From: CBDCGS01 sp965216915
GTDB lineage: Bacteria > Pseudomonadota > Alphaproteobacteria > UBA828
DNA length: 64,000 bases
Direction of reading: 5' to 3'
Assembly (NCBI GenBank): GCA_965216915.1
Contig: CBDCGS010000003.1
Location: forward strand, 62,001 to 126,000
The notes beneath the pieces are model-generated. The model saw only the letters and a list, made by a program, of their open reading frames with translations. It was not told the origin of the DNA and made no database searches. Both the position numbers and the translations under genes were made by a program. Below, one piece after another: positions 37,393-46,363 of this stretch (its first letter is position 1; each line of letters starts with the position of its first letter).

Positions 37393-38790
37393 CTAGCCGA
37401 TCGACGGCGCGCGCGTGTGCCAGTCGGTGTCCTGCTGGTAGGCGTGGCCGGCGCGCAGCAGCAAGGCCTCGCTGAGCCGCGGGCCCGACAGCTGGAAGCC
37501 GTATGGCACGCCGGCCTCGTCGAAGGCGCCGCAGAGCGACATCGTCGGCACGCCGGCCATGTCGTGCGGCGCCGTGAAGGCGATCAGCCGCTCGACCGAA
37601 CCGGGCTCCGCGCCGAGCGTCTCGGTGAAGGCGAGCGTGGGCGTGGTGTAGGGCTGCGCCGGCTGCAGCACCAGGTCGACGTCGGTGAAAAGCGCCGCAT
37701 AGGCGCCCGCGAACTTGCCGCGCTCGATCTGGATGCGGGCATGCTCGACGCCTGATAGCGCGCGGCCCGCCTCGATGAGGCCCGAGAGCACGGGCCCATA
37801 TTGCGCCTTGAACTTGTCGTAGGTCGCCTCGTGGGCGAGCGCCGTGTCGGCGCCGCAGAAATCACCCCACCGGTCGACCATGACCGTGGTGTCGGGGAAG
37901 CTGACGGGCTTGATCTCGGCGCCGCGCCCGCGCAGCACGTCCGCCGCCTGCATCACGAGGCGCGTCACGTCAGGCTCGACCCGCTCGGAGCAATAGCGCT
38001 CGTCGAGACCGATCCTGACGCCTTTGATCCCCTGGTCGATCTCGCCGAGATAGTCCGGCACCGGGTCGGGGAGCGTGGTCGGGTCATGGGGATCGAGGCC
38101 CGCGATCACGCCGAGGATCGCCGCGCAATCCGCCGCGCTGCGCGCCATCGGGCCGATATGGTCGAGCGTCTCGGAGAGCGCGAAGGCGTTGGCGCGGCTC
38201 ACCCGCCCCCAGGTCGGCTTGAGCCCGCTCACCCCGCAGGCGTGGCTCGGAAAGCGGATCGAGCCGCCCGTGTCGGTGCCGAGCGAGCCGTAGCAGAGCC
38301 GCGCCGCGGTGGCGACGCCCGAGCCGCTCGACGAGACGCCCATCCAGTAGTCCGCGTTCCACGGGTTCACCGGCGGCGCGATATCGGGATGGTGGACGGC
38401 GAACGCGCCTTCGGTCATCTGCAGCTTGCCGACGAATACCGCGCCGGCCTCACGCAGCCGCGCGGTGACGGTGGCGTCCACCCCCGGGTTCCAATCGCGG
38501 AGCGCGATCGAGCCGACATGGGTCGGCGCATCCTTGGTGGCGCAGAGATCCTTGACGCCGAAGGGCACGCCGTGAAGCGGCCCCCTGTGGTTGCCGGCAG
38601 CGATCTCCTTGTCCGCCGCCGCGGCCTGCGCGGTCGCGACCTCGGCCATCACGGTGGCGTAGGAGCGGAGCGCCCCATCATGCGCCTCGATGCGCGCGAG
38701 CATGTGGCTCGTCACCTCCGAGGCCGAAACCTCGCGGTCGCGGATCTTGGTTGCCACCTCGGTCAGCGTCAGATCATGCAAGTCGGCCAT
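37393..38790 (-). CDS. amidase (amidase signature family), second of a tandem pair
   Basis: A 465-residue amidase. The triad is Lys80 (FGVKDLCATK), the cis-Ser in GVSSSGSGVATA (about residue 154) and nucleophile Ser177 (GTDTGGSIRFPS). It is only distantly like its downstream neighbour, so the pair is not a recent duplication. A GGGGGAC site precedes the ATG at 38790. No transporter lies with the pair, so the substrate remains open. Confidence 0.92.
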   Translation of the reverse strand: MADLHDLTLTEVATKIRDREVSASEVTSHMLARIEAHDGALRSYATVMAEVATAQAAAADKEIAAGNHRGPLHGVPFGVKDLCATKDAPTHVGSIALRDWNPGVDATVTARLREAGAVFVGKLQMTEGAFAVHHPDIAPPVNPWNADYWMGVSSSGSGVATAARLCYGSLGTDTGGSIRFPSHACGVSGLKPTWGRVSRANAFALSETLDHIGPMARSAADCAAILGVIAGLDPHDPTTLPDPVPDYLGEIDQGIKGVRIGLDERYCSERVEPDVTRLVMQAADVLRGRGAEIKPVSFPDTTVMVDRWGDFCGADTALAHEATYDKFKAQYGPVLSGLIEAGRALSGVEHARIQIERGKFAGAYAALFTDVDLVLQPAQPYTTPTLAFTETLGAEPGSVERLIAFTAPHDMAGVPTMSLCGAFDEAGVPYGFQLSGPRLSEALLLRAGHAYQQDTDWHTRAPSIG

Positions 38791-38945
38791 CGCCCGTCCC
38801 CCTGCGTGTCAGGTGTGTCTCCCACGGTGCCCGCATTCAACGCGAAAGGGCGCGGCGTGGCAAAGCGAATCGTCTGGGCGCGGGCGCGGCGGCGGCGTTG
38901 GCTTCGGGCGTGGCGAAGACTAAGGTTCGCCGCGGGAGGGACCGG

Positions 38946-40697
38946 ATGGAACGTCGTCTCGCTGCGATCCTCGCCGCCGATGTGGTCGGCTATGCGCGCC
39001 TGATCCGTCGCGACGAAGAGGGAACGCTCCACGCGCTGAAGGCCCTCCGCGAGAACCTGATCGAGCCGACGATCGGCGTGCATCGCGGCCGCATCGTCAA
39101 GCTGATGGGCGACGGTTTGCTGGCGGAGTTCGCAAGCGTGGTCGATGCGGTGCGCGCCGCAGCCGCGATCCAGCACGCGATCGCCGCGCAGCATGCGGAC
39201 GGCCCGGCGGATCGGCGCATCGTGTTCCGCATCGGGATCAATCTTGGCGACATCGTGATCGATGGCGACGATATCCACGGCGACGGCGTCAACGTCGCCG
39301 CGCGCCTCGAGGCGCGTGCCGATGAGGGAGGGATCTGCATTTCGGGCGCCGTCCACGACGAGGTGCGCAACCGCACCGATCTCGCCTATGAGAGCCTCGG
39401 CGCGCTCACCCTCAAGAACATCGATCGGCCGATCAATGTCTGGCGCGTACGCCTCGATCGGGCGCCAGCGCCCGGTACCGCACGCGGACCAACCGCGCCG
39501 ATGGCCGACAAGCCTTCGATCGCGATCCTGCCGTTCGACAATCTGAGCGGTGATCCCGAGCAGGCCTATTTCGCGGACGGCCTCGCCGAGGACATCATCA
39601 CCGACCTCTCCAAGATCTCGGGCCTCTTCGTGATCGCGCGCAACTCGGCCTTCGCCTATCGCGGGCAAACGAAGGATGTCCGGCTGGTATGCGACGATCT
39701 CGGCGTTCGCTACGTGCTCGAAGGCAGCGTGCGCAAGGCGGGCGGGCGCGTGCGCATCAACGCGCAGCTCATCGATGGCACGACCGGCGGCCATCTGTGG
39801 GCGGAGCGCTATGACCGGAGCCTCGACGACATCTTCGCCGTGCAAGACGACGTGACCAGCAACATCGTCGACGCCCTTCGGCTGACCCTCAGCACCAGCG
39901 AGCAACAGCGCGTCGCCAACCGTGCACCCGTCACGCTCGACGCCTTCGACCTCTATCTGAAGGCGCGCGACCACTTCGCCCGCTATTCGCGGGACGACAA
40001 CGACCGCGCACGCGACTATTTCGAGCGGGCCTTCGCGCTCGACGCGCGCTACGGCGAGGCGTTGGTCGGGGTCGCCTACTGCTTCTTGCGGGAGGCCACC
40101 CAGGTTTGGAGCGCGCGGCCCGATCAATCACTCGGGCGCGCTTTGGTTCTCGCCGACCAAGCGATCGCGATGAACCAAAACCTCGCCGAGGCCCACGCGG
40201 TGCGGGGCTTCGTGCTGCTCTGGCAGAAGCGGCACGACGATGGTCTCGCGAGCCTCGAGCAGGCCACGCTGCTCGCCCCCAACAACCCGCGGGCGCGCGG
40301 CTTCTATGCAATGGCGCTCAACTATGCCGGGCAGCCCGAGGAAGGCGTGCGCGAAGCGATGCTCGCCGTGCGCCTCGACCCCCGGCGCAGCGAGATGCAC
40401 GCCTATTTCCTATTCTTCCTCGGCATGGGCCATCGGCTCACCGGCAATGCCGCCGCCGCGATTGAGGCGTTCGACGACGCGCTCGCGCTGATCCCGGACT
40501 TCCTGCCGGCGCGTTTGATCCGCGCGGTCACCCATGTGGAATGCGGGCGCGTGGACGACGCACGCACCGACATCGCACAAGTGCGTCACAACCCAAGCGC
40601 GACGCTCGGTTGGCTCGCGGAGACCCTGCCGTTCAAGCGGCGGTCGGACCTCGACGCGGTGCTCGATGCCCTCCGCGTCGCAGGTTTGCCGGAGTAG
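38946..40697 (+). CDS. class III adenylate/guanylate cyclase with TolB-like and TPR domains
   Basis: A 583-residue protein in three parts. Residues 1-170 form a class III cyclase domain with metal aspartates Asp12 (LAADVVGYARL) and Asp56 (KLMGDGLLAEF) and the GDGVNVAARLEA segment. A TolB-like region (about 185-320) starts PSIAILPFDNLSGDPEQAYF and includes YVLEGSVRKAGGRVRINAQL. The C-terminal part has TPR-like repeats. No membrane segment is seen. This architecture is frequent in Rhizobiales and Rhodospirillales; the signal sensed and the receptor of the cyclic nucleotide are unknown. Confidence 0.9.
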   Translation: MERRLAAILAADVVGYARLIRRDEEGTLHALKALRENLIEPTIGVHRGRIVKLMGDGLLAEFASVVDAVRAAAAIQHAIAAQHADGPADRRIVFRIGINLGDIVIDGDDIHGDGVNVAARLEARADEGGICISGAVHDEVRNRTDLAYESLGALTLKNIDRPINVWRVRLDRAPAPGTARGPTAPMADKPSIAILPFDNLSGDPEQAYFADGLAEDIITDLSKISGLFVIARNSAFAYRGQTKDVRLVCDDLGVRYVLEGSVRKAGGRVRINAQLIDGTTGGHLWAERYDRSLDDIFAVQDDVTSNIVDALRLTLSTSEQQRVANRAPVTLDAFDLYLKARDHFARYSRDDNDRARDYFERAFALDARYGEALVGVAYCFLREATQVWSARPDQSLGRALVLADQAIAMNQNLAEAHAVRGFVLLWQKRHDDGLASLEQATLLAPNNPRARGFYAMALNYAGQPEEGVREAMLAVRLDPRRSEMHAYFLFFLGMGHRLTGNAAAAIEAFDDALALIPDFLPARLIRAVTHVECGRVDDARTDIAQVRHNPSATLGWLAETLPFKRRSDLDAVLDALRVAGLPE

Positions 40698-40708
40698 GCG
40701 GCCCGCCC

Positions 40709-41092
40709 CTATTTCAGCTTCGCCACCCCGAGCGGCACGGCGTATTTCTCGCACCAGATCCAGACCTCGTCATAGCCTTGCGTGTCGATCGAGGCGGGGA
40801 TGTCGTAGCGTTGCTCGCCCGCGTTGGCGCCGAGGGGCGCGAACTTGGTGGTGGGATCGTAGCCGCCCTTGCCGAAGCCGAGCTTCGGGTCCGGCGCGCC
40901 GTCGAACTTGAAGTCGCGCTCCAGCACCACGACCACGCCGTCGGCCGTGCGCTCGACGCTCACCGTGCCCTCCGCGACATGGCGGCTGCGCCCCTCGAAG
41001 CTGCCGGAGACCGTGCCGTCGCCGGCCGCGCCGGGGCCGATCGCGGTGAGCGCGAGCAGGGCGGCGGCGGGCAGCAGGACCATCGTTTTCAT
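40709..41092 (-). CDS. exported DM13-domain protein
   Basis: A 127-residue protein with signal peptide MKTMVLLPAAALLALTAI. The rest matches a DM13 domain: GTVSGSFEGRSRHVAEGTVS, LERDFKFDGAPDPKLGFG and the ending YDEVWIWCEKYAVPLGVAKL with a single conserved Cys. DM13 has been proposed to carry out redox chemistry at the cell surface. Start at 41092 follows GAGGAGAG. It converges with the cyclase gene. Confidence 0.85.
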   Translation of the reverse strand: MKTMVLLPAAALLALTAIGPGAAGDGTVSGSFEGRSRHVAEGTVSVERTADGVVVVLERDFKFDGAPDPKLGFGKGGYDPTTKFAPLGANAGEQRYDIPASIDTQGYDEVWIWCEKYAVPLGVAKLK

Positions 41093-41328
41093 CGTTCTCT
41101 CCTCTTTCGAGCGTATCGCGGGTGCGGATGCACCGGTTGGCAGGTGAGATGGTGCGTCCGACCGGCTCAAGCCAAATCACGTCTTCGTGGGGTGCGGGCC
41201 CATCTCGGCCCCGCGAGAACCGCCGCGGATACGTTGCCCGTGCGCGCGCTTCTGTGATATCCGGGTCGGTCTGGCGCGCGCGGGCGCTCTGGGGATGGGA
41301 CAATAGCCACAAGACGGGGAGAAGACGA

Positions 41329-41712
41329 ATGGCGCAACGCTTCGCGATGGAGATCAACGGCAAGACCGTGATCGCCGAACTCCTGGACAAGAAGGCGCCG
41401 AACGTCGTCAAAGCGTTCGTCGACGCGCTGCCCTGCGACACGTTCTCGACCCACGCCAAGTTCGCCGGCGACGAGCTGATCGTCATGCTGCCCTTCTATT
41501 GCGATTCCGAGAATGAGATCCTCAACGTCAAGCCCGGCGACATCGGCTTTTATCCCGGCCGCCAGACCGCCTGCATTTTCTATGGCGACACGGCGCCCTT
41601 CGGGAAGGTGAGCGTCTTCGCGAAGATCGTCGAGGGGCTCCATCACCTGGCGCCCGCCGGCCGCAAGATCCTCAAGTCGGGGCCGATCTCGGCCAAGCTG
41701 CATCTGGTGTAG
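41329..41712 (+). CDS. DUF3830 family protein (cyclophilin-like fold)
   Basis: A 127-residue protein fitting DUF3830: DKKAPNVVKAFVDALPC, ELIVMLPFYCDSENEI, KPGDIGFYPGRQTACIFYGD and FAKIVEGLHHLAPAGRKILK. The fold is related to cyclophilin-like and TM1367-like small barrels, and no enzymatic role is established. It heads the five-gene operon (next gene 11 bases on), so it probably serves the GltB-like enzyme, for example as a subunit or ligand carrier. GGGGAG precedes the ATG at 41329. Confidence 0.82.
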   Translation: MAQRFAMEINGKTVIAELLDKKAPNVVKAFVDALPCDTFSTHAKFAGDELIVMLPFYCDSENEILNVKPGDIGFYPGRQTACIFYGDTAPFGKVSVFAKIVEGLHHLAPAGRKILKSGPISAKLHLV

Positions 41713-41723
41713 GGAGAGAGACG

Positions 41724-42203
41724 ATGGCGAGACCCACCACGAAACAGATGATCGCGCGTCTCGAGAATCATGGCCGCCGCAACTGGCGCAAGGAGCCGGG
41801 CGAGGTGACGCGGCTGCGCCAGCATTCGATGCCGCCGATGGGCAACATGCCGGGCGTGCTCTACGCCAACTTCAACACCTTCTGGCTGGGTGAGAATATC
41901 CAGGTCGTGCGCGGCCTCGCGCTCGAGGGCAAGATGCCGATCAAGGAGCTCAACCGGATGGCGGCGTCGCTGCTCAACCGCCATGCCGGGCGGCTCGCGA
42001 AATGGAAGCTCACCAACACGGTCAAGCTGGTGCGCGAGCTCGCCGATTATTTCGAGCGCGGCGGCGCGAAGAACCACAATGAGATGGTGGCCGTCTGCGA
42101 GGCCACGATGGTGGCGATGGACCGCGTCAACTCTTGGATCGACGCGATGATCCCCTGGGCGCAGTTTGACAAGAAGGTCAAGCTGAACCCGGCCGCGAGC
42201 TGA
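41724..42203 (+). CDS. unrecognised 159-residue protein of the glx-type operon
   Basis: I do not recognise this protein. It is basic at the N-terminus (MARPTTKQMIARLENHGRRN), has a Met/Pro-rich stretch (SMPPMGNMPGVLYANFNTFW) and appears mostly helical after residue 60 (ELNRMAASLLNRHAGRLAKW, VKLVRELADYF). No signal peptide or cysteine cluster is present; its only Cys is near residue 124. A strong GGGAGAGAG site precedes it. It sits 11 bases after the DUF3830 gene and 10 bases before the glutamine amidotransferase gene, so it should be a partner of that enzyme. Confidence 0.75.
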   Translation: MARPTTKQMIARLENHGRRNWRKEPGEVTRLRQHSMPPMGNMPGVLYANFNTFWLGENIQVVRGLALEGKMPIKELNRMAASLLNRHAGRLAKWKLTNTVKLVRELADYFERGGAKNHNEMVAVCEATMVAMDRVNSWIDAMIPWAQFDKKVKLNPAAS

Positions 42204-42213
42204 GGCGCGGGCG

Positions 42214-43119
42214 ATGTGCGGAGTCGGTGGCGTCTTCTACAAGACGCAGGACCATCAGCGCCCGACCGGCGAGATCGCCTACCGCATCCTCGACGGCATC
42301 TACCGTCGGGGGCCGGATTCGACGGGAGTCGCGCTGTTGCAGCCGGGGGGTGGCGGCGCGCTCTATGTCGGCGTGAATTGCGAGGTGCCGGGCGGCGGCG
42401 CGGAGATCCTGGCTTGCCTCGACAAGCTCGGCCGTGTGACTGAGGCCTATGACGGCGGCGGCTTCATCCGCGCCGTGGTCGATTATGACGGCGACATCGC
42501 AGCGCTGATCGAAACGGTTGACGGGCTCGGCGCAGGCATCACCGTCGGCAGCGTCGGCCGCCATGTCGAGGTGCTCAAGCATCTGGGGCCGGTCGCCGAT
42601 CTCGAGGAGCACTTCAAGCTCACGACCTATGATGGCCCGCTCGCGATGGGGCTCACGCGCTTCGCCACCGAAAGCCAGATCGACTTCACGCATGCCCAGC
42701 CGCTTTCGGCGCGCCTGCACGCCGACCTCGCGATCATGCACAACGGCCACATCACGAACTTCCATCACCTCCGCTACCACTATGAACGGGCCGGCCACAC
42801 CTTCGCCACCGGCAACGATTCGGAGGTGATCGCGATCCTGCTGATCGACGAGATGGCGAAGGGCGCGAGCTTCAAGGAGGCGCTGGAGCGCTCGGTCAAC
42901 CTGCTCGATGGTTGTTTCACCTACATCGCGGTGAACGCCGGCGCGGTGGCGGTGGTGAAAGACCCTTACGCGGCGAAGCCGCTGGTGGTGGGCGAGACCG
43001 ATGATCTCGTCGCCATGTCGTCCGACTGCCAGTCGCTCCGCGAAGGGGTCGGCCTCGATATCGAAGTGTGGGAGCCCGGCGCGGGCGAGGTGGTGCTGTG
43101 GGACGTTCCGATACACTGA
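42214..43119 (+). CDS. glxB: class II glutamine amidotransferase, GltB N-domain-like (GlxB/MgsA type)
   Basis: A 301-residue Ntn amidotransferase. After removal of Met, Cys2 in MCGVGGVFYKTQ is the nucleophile that takes ammonia from glutamine. Conserved parts are IYRRGPDSTGVAL, LGLTRFATES-like GLTRFATESQIDFTHAQPLS, MHNGHITNFH and NDSEVIAILLIDEM. It corresponds to the glutaminase domain of glutamate synthase as a separate protein, as in GlxB and N-methylglutamate synthase MgsA. Its end overlaps the next gene by 22 bases. Confidence 0.88.
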   Translation: MCGVGGVFYKTQDHQRPTGEIAYRILDGIYRRGPDSTGVALLQPGGGGALYVGVNCEVPGGGAEILACLDKLGRVTEAYDGGGFIRAVVDYDGDIAALIETVDGLGAGITVGSVGRHVEVLKHLGPVADLEEHFKLTTYDGPLAMGLTRFATESQIDFTHAQPLSARLHADLAIMHNGHITNFHHLRYHYERAGHTFATGNDSEVIAILLIDEMAKGASFKEALERSVNLLDGCFTYIAVNAGAVAVVKDPYAAKPLVVGETDDLVAMSSDCQSLREGVGLDIEVWEPGAGEVVLWDVPIH

Positions 43120-43802
43120 CGATCGATTGCGCGGATTACTCCACGCGCGAGATCAATGCCCAGATCCGCAAGGCCGCCGACGACGGCGTGCCGGCGGTTG
43201 AGTTGCTCAACACGCAGGCGCGCCACAATCTCGGCGTCTCGATCCTGAAGCCGATCCATCTGATCTACCGCGGCCATGTGGGCTACTACACCGCCGGGCT
43301 CTGCGACGGCATCACGGCCGAGATTCACGGCAGCACCGGTTGGGGTGTCGCCGACAATCTGCTGGCGGGTGAGGTGGTGGTGCACGGCAACGCGGCGACC
43401 TCGGCGGCGCCCTCGATCCGCGGCGGTCGTGTCGTGGTGACCGGCGATGCCGGACCGCGCTCGGCGATCGGCCTGAAGAAAGGCGAGGTCATCGTCGGCG
43501 GCAACGCCGGCTACATGACCGCGTTCATGATGCAGAACGGCCGCCTCGTCGTGTGCGGCGATGCCGCGACGGGCATCGGTGATTCGATGTACCAGGGCAC
43601 CATCTTTCTCGGCGGCAAGGCGGAGGAATACGGCTCCGGCATCGTCGAGGTCGATGCGGCGCAGGCGGAGCTCGACGAGATTGGCGCGACCCTCGATCGC
43701 TACGGCATCAAGGCGCCGGCGCGCTTCCGCAAGCTCCAGTCCGACCGCAAGCTCTGGCACTTCAACAAGCACGATTTTGCGGCGTGGAAGGACGTCCTAT
43801 GA
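43098..43802 (+). CDS. glxC: GXGXG-domain protein, GltB C-domain-like (GlxC/MgsB type)
   Basis: A 234-residue right-handed beta-helix protein equal to the C-terminal GXGXG domain of glutamate synthase. Repeats include STGWGVADNLLAGEVVVHGN, GRVVVTGDAGPRSAIGLKKG, EVIVGGNAGYMTAFMMQNGR and GDSMYQGTIFLGGKAEEYG. The GTG at 43098 with GAGGTGG before it is chosen; a GTG at 43068 is also in frame. Its stop overlaps the next start as ATGA. The domain is structural, linking the glutaminase and FMN subunits. Confidence 0.86.
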   Translation: MGRSDTLTIDCADYSTREINAQIRKAADDGVPAVELLNTQARHNLGVSILKPIHLIYRGHVGYYTAGLCDGITAEIHGSTGWGVADNLLAGEVVVHGNAATSAAPSIRGGRVVVTGDAGPRSAIGLKKGEVIVGGNAGYMTAFMMQNGRLVVCGDAATGIGDSMYQGTIFLGGKAEEYGSGIVEVDAAQAELDEIGATLDRYGIKAPARFRKLQSDRKLWHFNKHDFAAWKDVL

Positions 43803-45190
43803 GTGATGCGACCATTCGAGACACCTCCATCGTCGTGCACGATGAGGCGCCGACCGCGCCGGTGAGCGATTTCCCGCGGCCCCGCAGCTTCTCGGGTGTG
43901 TGGAGCCCCGAGGCCATCGAGGAGATTCAGGAGAAGGCCGACCTCGGGCGCTATCAGATCCGCGGCCAGGCCACCAAGCGGCGCGATCTGCCGTCGTTCG
44001 ACGATCTCGTGTTCGTGCCGGCCGGCCTCTCGCGCATGCCGCTCGAGGGCTATCGCGAAAAGTGCGACACCCGTGTGGTGATCGGAGAAGGCACCTGCGA
44101 GAACCCGCTGGTGCTGGAGCGCCCGATCATGATCGCCGGCATGAGCTTCGGTGCGCTTTCGGTGAACGCGAAGCGTGCGCTCGGCATCGCCGCGACCAAT
44201 TGCGGCATCTCGACCTGCACGGGCGAGGGCGGCATGCACCACGAGGAGCGCGCCAACTCGTCAAAGCTCGTCATGCAGTATCTGCCGAGCCGCTACGGCA
44301 TGAACCCCTACGACCTCAAGAAGGCCGACATGATCGAGATCGGCGCGGGGCAGGGGGCGAAGCCCGGGACCGGCGGAGTGCTGCTCGGCCTCAAGATGTC
44401 GGACGAGGTCGCCAAGATGCGCGACTTGCCCGAGGGCGTGGACCAGCGCTCGGGTTGTCGGCATCCGGATTGGATGGGTGTCGACGACCTTTACATGAAG
44501 CTCGAGGAGATCCGCGAGGTCACCGAATACAAGGTGCCGATCTCCATCAAGGTCGGCGCCGCGCGCATCGCCAACGACGTGCGGCTCGCGGCGAAGGCGG
44601 GCGTCGACGCGATCGTGTTCGACGGCATCGAGGGTGGCACGGCCGCTTCTCCCACCATTCAGCTCGATCACGCCGGTATCCCGACGATCGCGGCGATCGC
44701 CGAGGCCTCCGAGGCGCTGGCCGAGATGGGCAAGAAGGACCAGATGAAGCTCATCGTCGGCGGCGGCATCCGCAACGGCGCCGATGCCGCGAAGTGCATC
44801 GCCCTCGGTGCGGACGTGGTGTATCTCGGCACGGCGCCGATGATCGCCATGGGCTGCCACCGGCCGGTCTACCTTGACGACTATGCCCGCCTCGGCACCA
44901 CCCCCTATGAGTGCCAGCACTGCCACACGGGGCTGTGCCCGGTCGGCATCACCACCCAGCTGCCGAAGCTGATGGACCGCCTCGATGTGGACGTCGCCGC
45001 CGAGCAGGTCACCAATTTCCTCAATGCCATGACCATGGAGATCCAGCTGTTCGCGCGCGCCTGCGGCAAGAACCGCGTGAGCGATCTCGACCCGAACGAT
45101 ATCCGCGCGCTCACCCACGATGTCGCGATGATGACCGGCGTGGACATGGTCGGCCTCGGCGGCAAGACGCCGTGGTGGAAAAAGTTCTGA
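43799..45190 (+). CDS. glxD: FMN-binding glutamate synthase family protein (GlxD/MgsC type)
   Basis: A 463-residue protein equal to the FMN/synthase domain of GltB. It has MIAGMSFGALSVNAKRALGI, EIGAGQGAKPGTGGVLLG, ISIKVGAARIANDVRLAAKA, IVGGGIRNGADAAKCIALGA and the iron-sulfur cysteines of YECQHCHTGLCPVGIT. It completes the split enzyme with the two preceding genes. The product may be N-methylglutamate or another amine-transfer product. The usual gamma-glutamylmethylamide synthetase/glutamine-synthetase-like gene is absent next to it. An ATG 15 bases upstream is an alternative start. Confidence 0.9.
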   Translation: MSDATIRDTSIVVHDEAPTAPVSDFPRPRSFSGVWSPEAIEEIQEKADLGRYQIRGQATKRRDLPSFDDLVFVPAGLSRMPLEGYREKCDTRVVIGEGTCENPLVLERPIMIAGMSFGALSVNAKRALGIAATNCGISTCTGEGGMHHEERANSSKLVMQYLPSRYGMNPYDLKKADMIEIGAGQGAKPGTGGVLLGLKMSDEVAKMRDLPEGVDQRSGCRHPDWMGVDDLYMKLEEIREVTEYKVPISIKVGAARIANDVRLAAKAGVDAIVFDGIEGGTAASPTIQLDHAGIPTIAAIAEASEALAEMGKKDQMKLIVGGGIRNGADAAKCIALGADVVYLGTAPMIAMGCHRPVYLDDYARLGTTPYECQHCHTGLCPVGITTQLPKLMDRLDVDVAAEQVTNFLNAMTMEIQLFARACGKNRVSDLDPNDIRALTHDVAMMTGVDMVGLGGKTPWWKKF

Positions 45191-45226
45191 GGCGACGGCG
45201 TCCCTCGCGAACCGCTCGCCGGGGCC

Positions 45227-46237
45227 TTAGGCGGACAAGATCTCCCGAATTGCCGCGTTCTGGAACGCGACGTCGGCCTCGTTCAAGGCGCTCGAGGCGA
45301 AGTGGCCGTAATAGGAGTCGAAGACGCGCAGCTCAGCGTTCGGCATGTGCGACACCTCGATTTCGCTGTCCTCCGGCGGAAAGTAGAGATCGTCGCGGCC
45401 CGGCATGACGAAGGCCTTGGCTTTGATCGCGCCGAGCGCCGCGGCGAAATCGCCGTTGAACACCTCGTTGTCGCTGATGTCGCCGTTTTGCCAGGTCCAC
45501 AGCATGGCGAGCAGGTTGTTCGCGTCCTTATGGATGAAAAATCCCTCCCAAAACGCAATCAGGAAATCCTCGAGCGACGAGAAGCCGAGCGAGAGGTCCT
45601 CCTCCACGCGGTAGAAGGTCTGCGAGAACCCCCAACCGGCGTAGACCCGCGCCATCGCGCGCAGGCCGACCAGCGGCGGCGTGTCGTACCAGCCGCCGTT
45701 CCATGCGGCGTCCGCGGTCAGCGCGGCCTTGACGCCTTCGAGGAACACGAAGTTGTGCCGCGAGCACTTCGCCGAGCCACAGGTCGGCACGATGCGCTCG
45801 ACCATCTCGGGATAGAGGCAGCCCCACTGGAAGGTCTGAAGCGCGCCCATCGACCAGCCGGTGACGAGCTTGATGCGTTCGATCCCGAACTGCTCGGTGA
45901 TGAGCCGGTGCTGGAGGCGGACATTGTCGTAGACGGTGATGTTGGGAAAGCGCGCGCGGTCGTAGGGCGCCGGCGTGTTGCTCGGCGATGACGACAGGCC
46001 GTTGCCGAGCATATTGGGAACGACGATGAAATACTCTTGCGGGTCGAGCGCCATGTCCGGCCCGATCGACCATTCGACATCAGTGTGGTGCCCGGAGTAC
46101 CAGGTCGGCTGGATGATCACATTGTCCTTCGCGTCGTTGAGCGTGCCGAAGGTCTTGTAGGCGAGCTTGCAATCGCGCAGCGTGGCGCCCCGTTGCAGCA
46201 CGACATCGCCGGCCTCGAAAATATCGTAGTCGCTCAT
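45227..46237 (-). CDS. alpha/beta-hydrolase, homoserine acetyltransferase (MetX)-like
   Basis: A 336-residue alpha/beta-fold protein. It has the nucleophile elbow with Ser129 (LVTGWSMGALQTFQW), acid Asp in MPGRDDLYFPPED, and His in YYGHFASS. IQPTWYSGHH replaces the usual oxyanion LTGxxH of true MetX. In this group many members are esterases or hydrolases of unknown substrate. It converges on the glxD gene and may be unrelated to that operon. GGGAGCGAG precedes the ATG at 46237. Confidence 0.85.
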   Translation of the reverse strand: MSDYDIFEAGDVVLQRGATLRDCKLAYKTFGTLNDAKDNVIIQPTWYSGHHTDVEWSIGPDMALDPQEYFIVVPNMLGNGLSSSPSNTPAPYDRARFPNITVYDNVRLQHRLITEQFGIERIKLVTGWSMGALQTFQWGCLYPEMVERIVPTCGSAKCSRHNFVFLEGVKAALTADAAWNGGWYDTPPLVGLRAMARVYAGWGFSQTFYRVEEDLSLGFSSLEDFLIAFWEGFFIHKDANNLLAMLWTWQNGDISDNEVFNGDFAAALGAIKAKAFVMPGRDDLYFPPEDSEIEVSHMPNAELRVFDSYYGHFASSALNEADVAFQNAAIREILSA

Positions 46238-46363
46238 CGTCTCGCTCCCATCGTCGACGCGTTAGGTTCTCGCCCCGCTATCCTGGAGTGCAATAACCGG
46301 TCTTTCAATCGCGGAGCCTGGCGCTAGAGTCGGGATATTTCCGGATCTTCGGGAGGAGCGATA

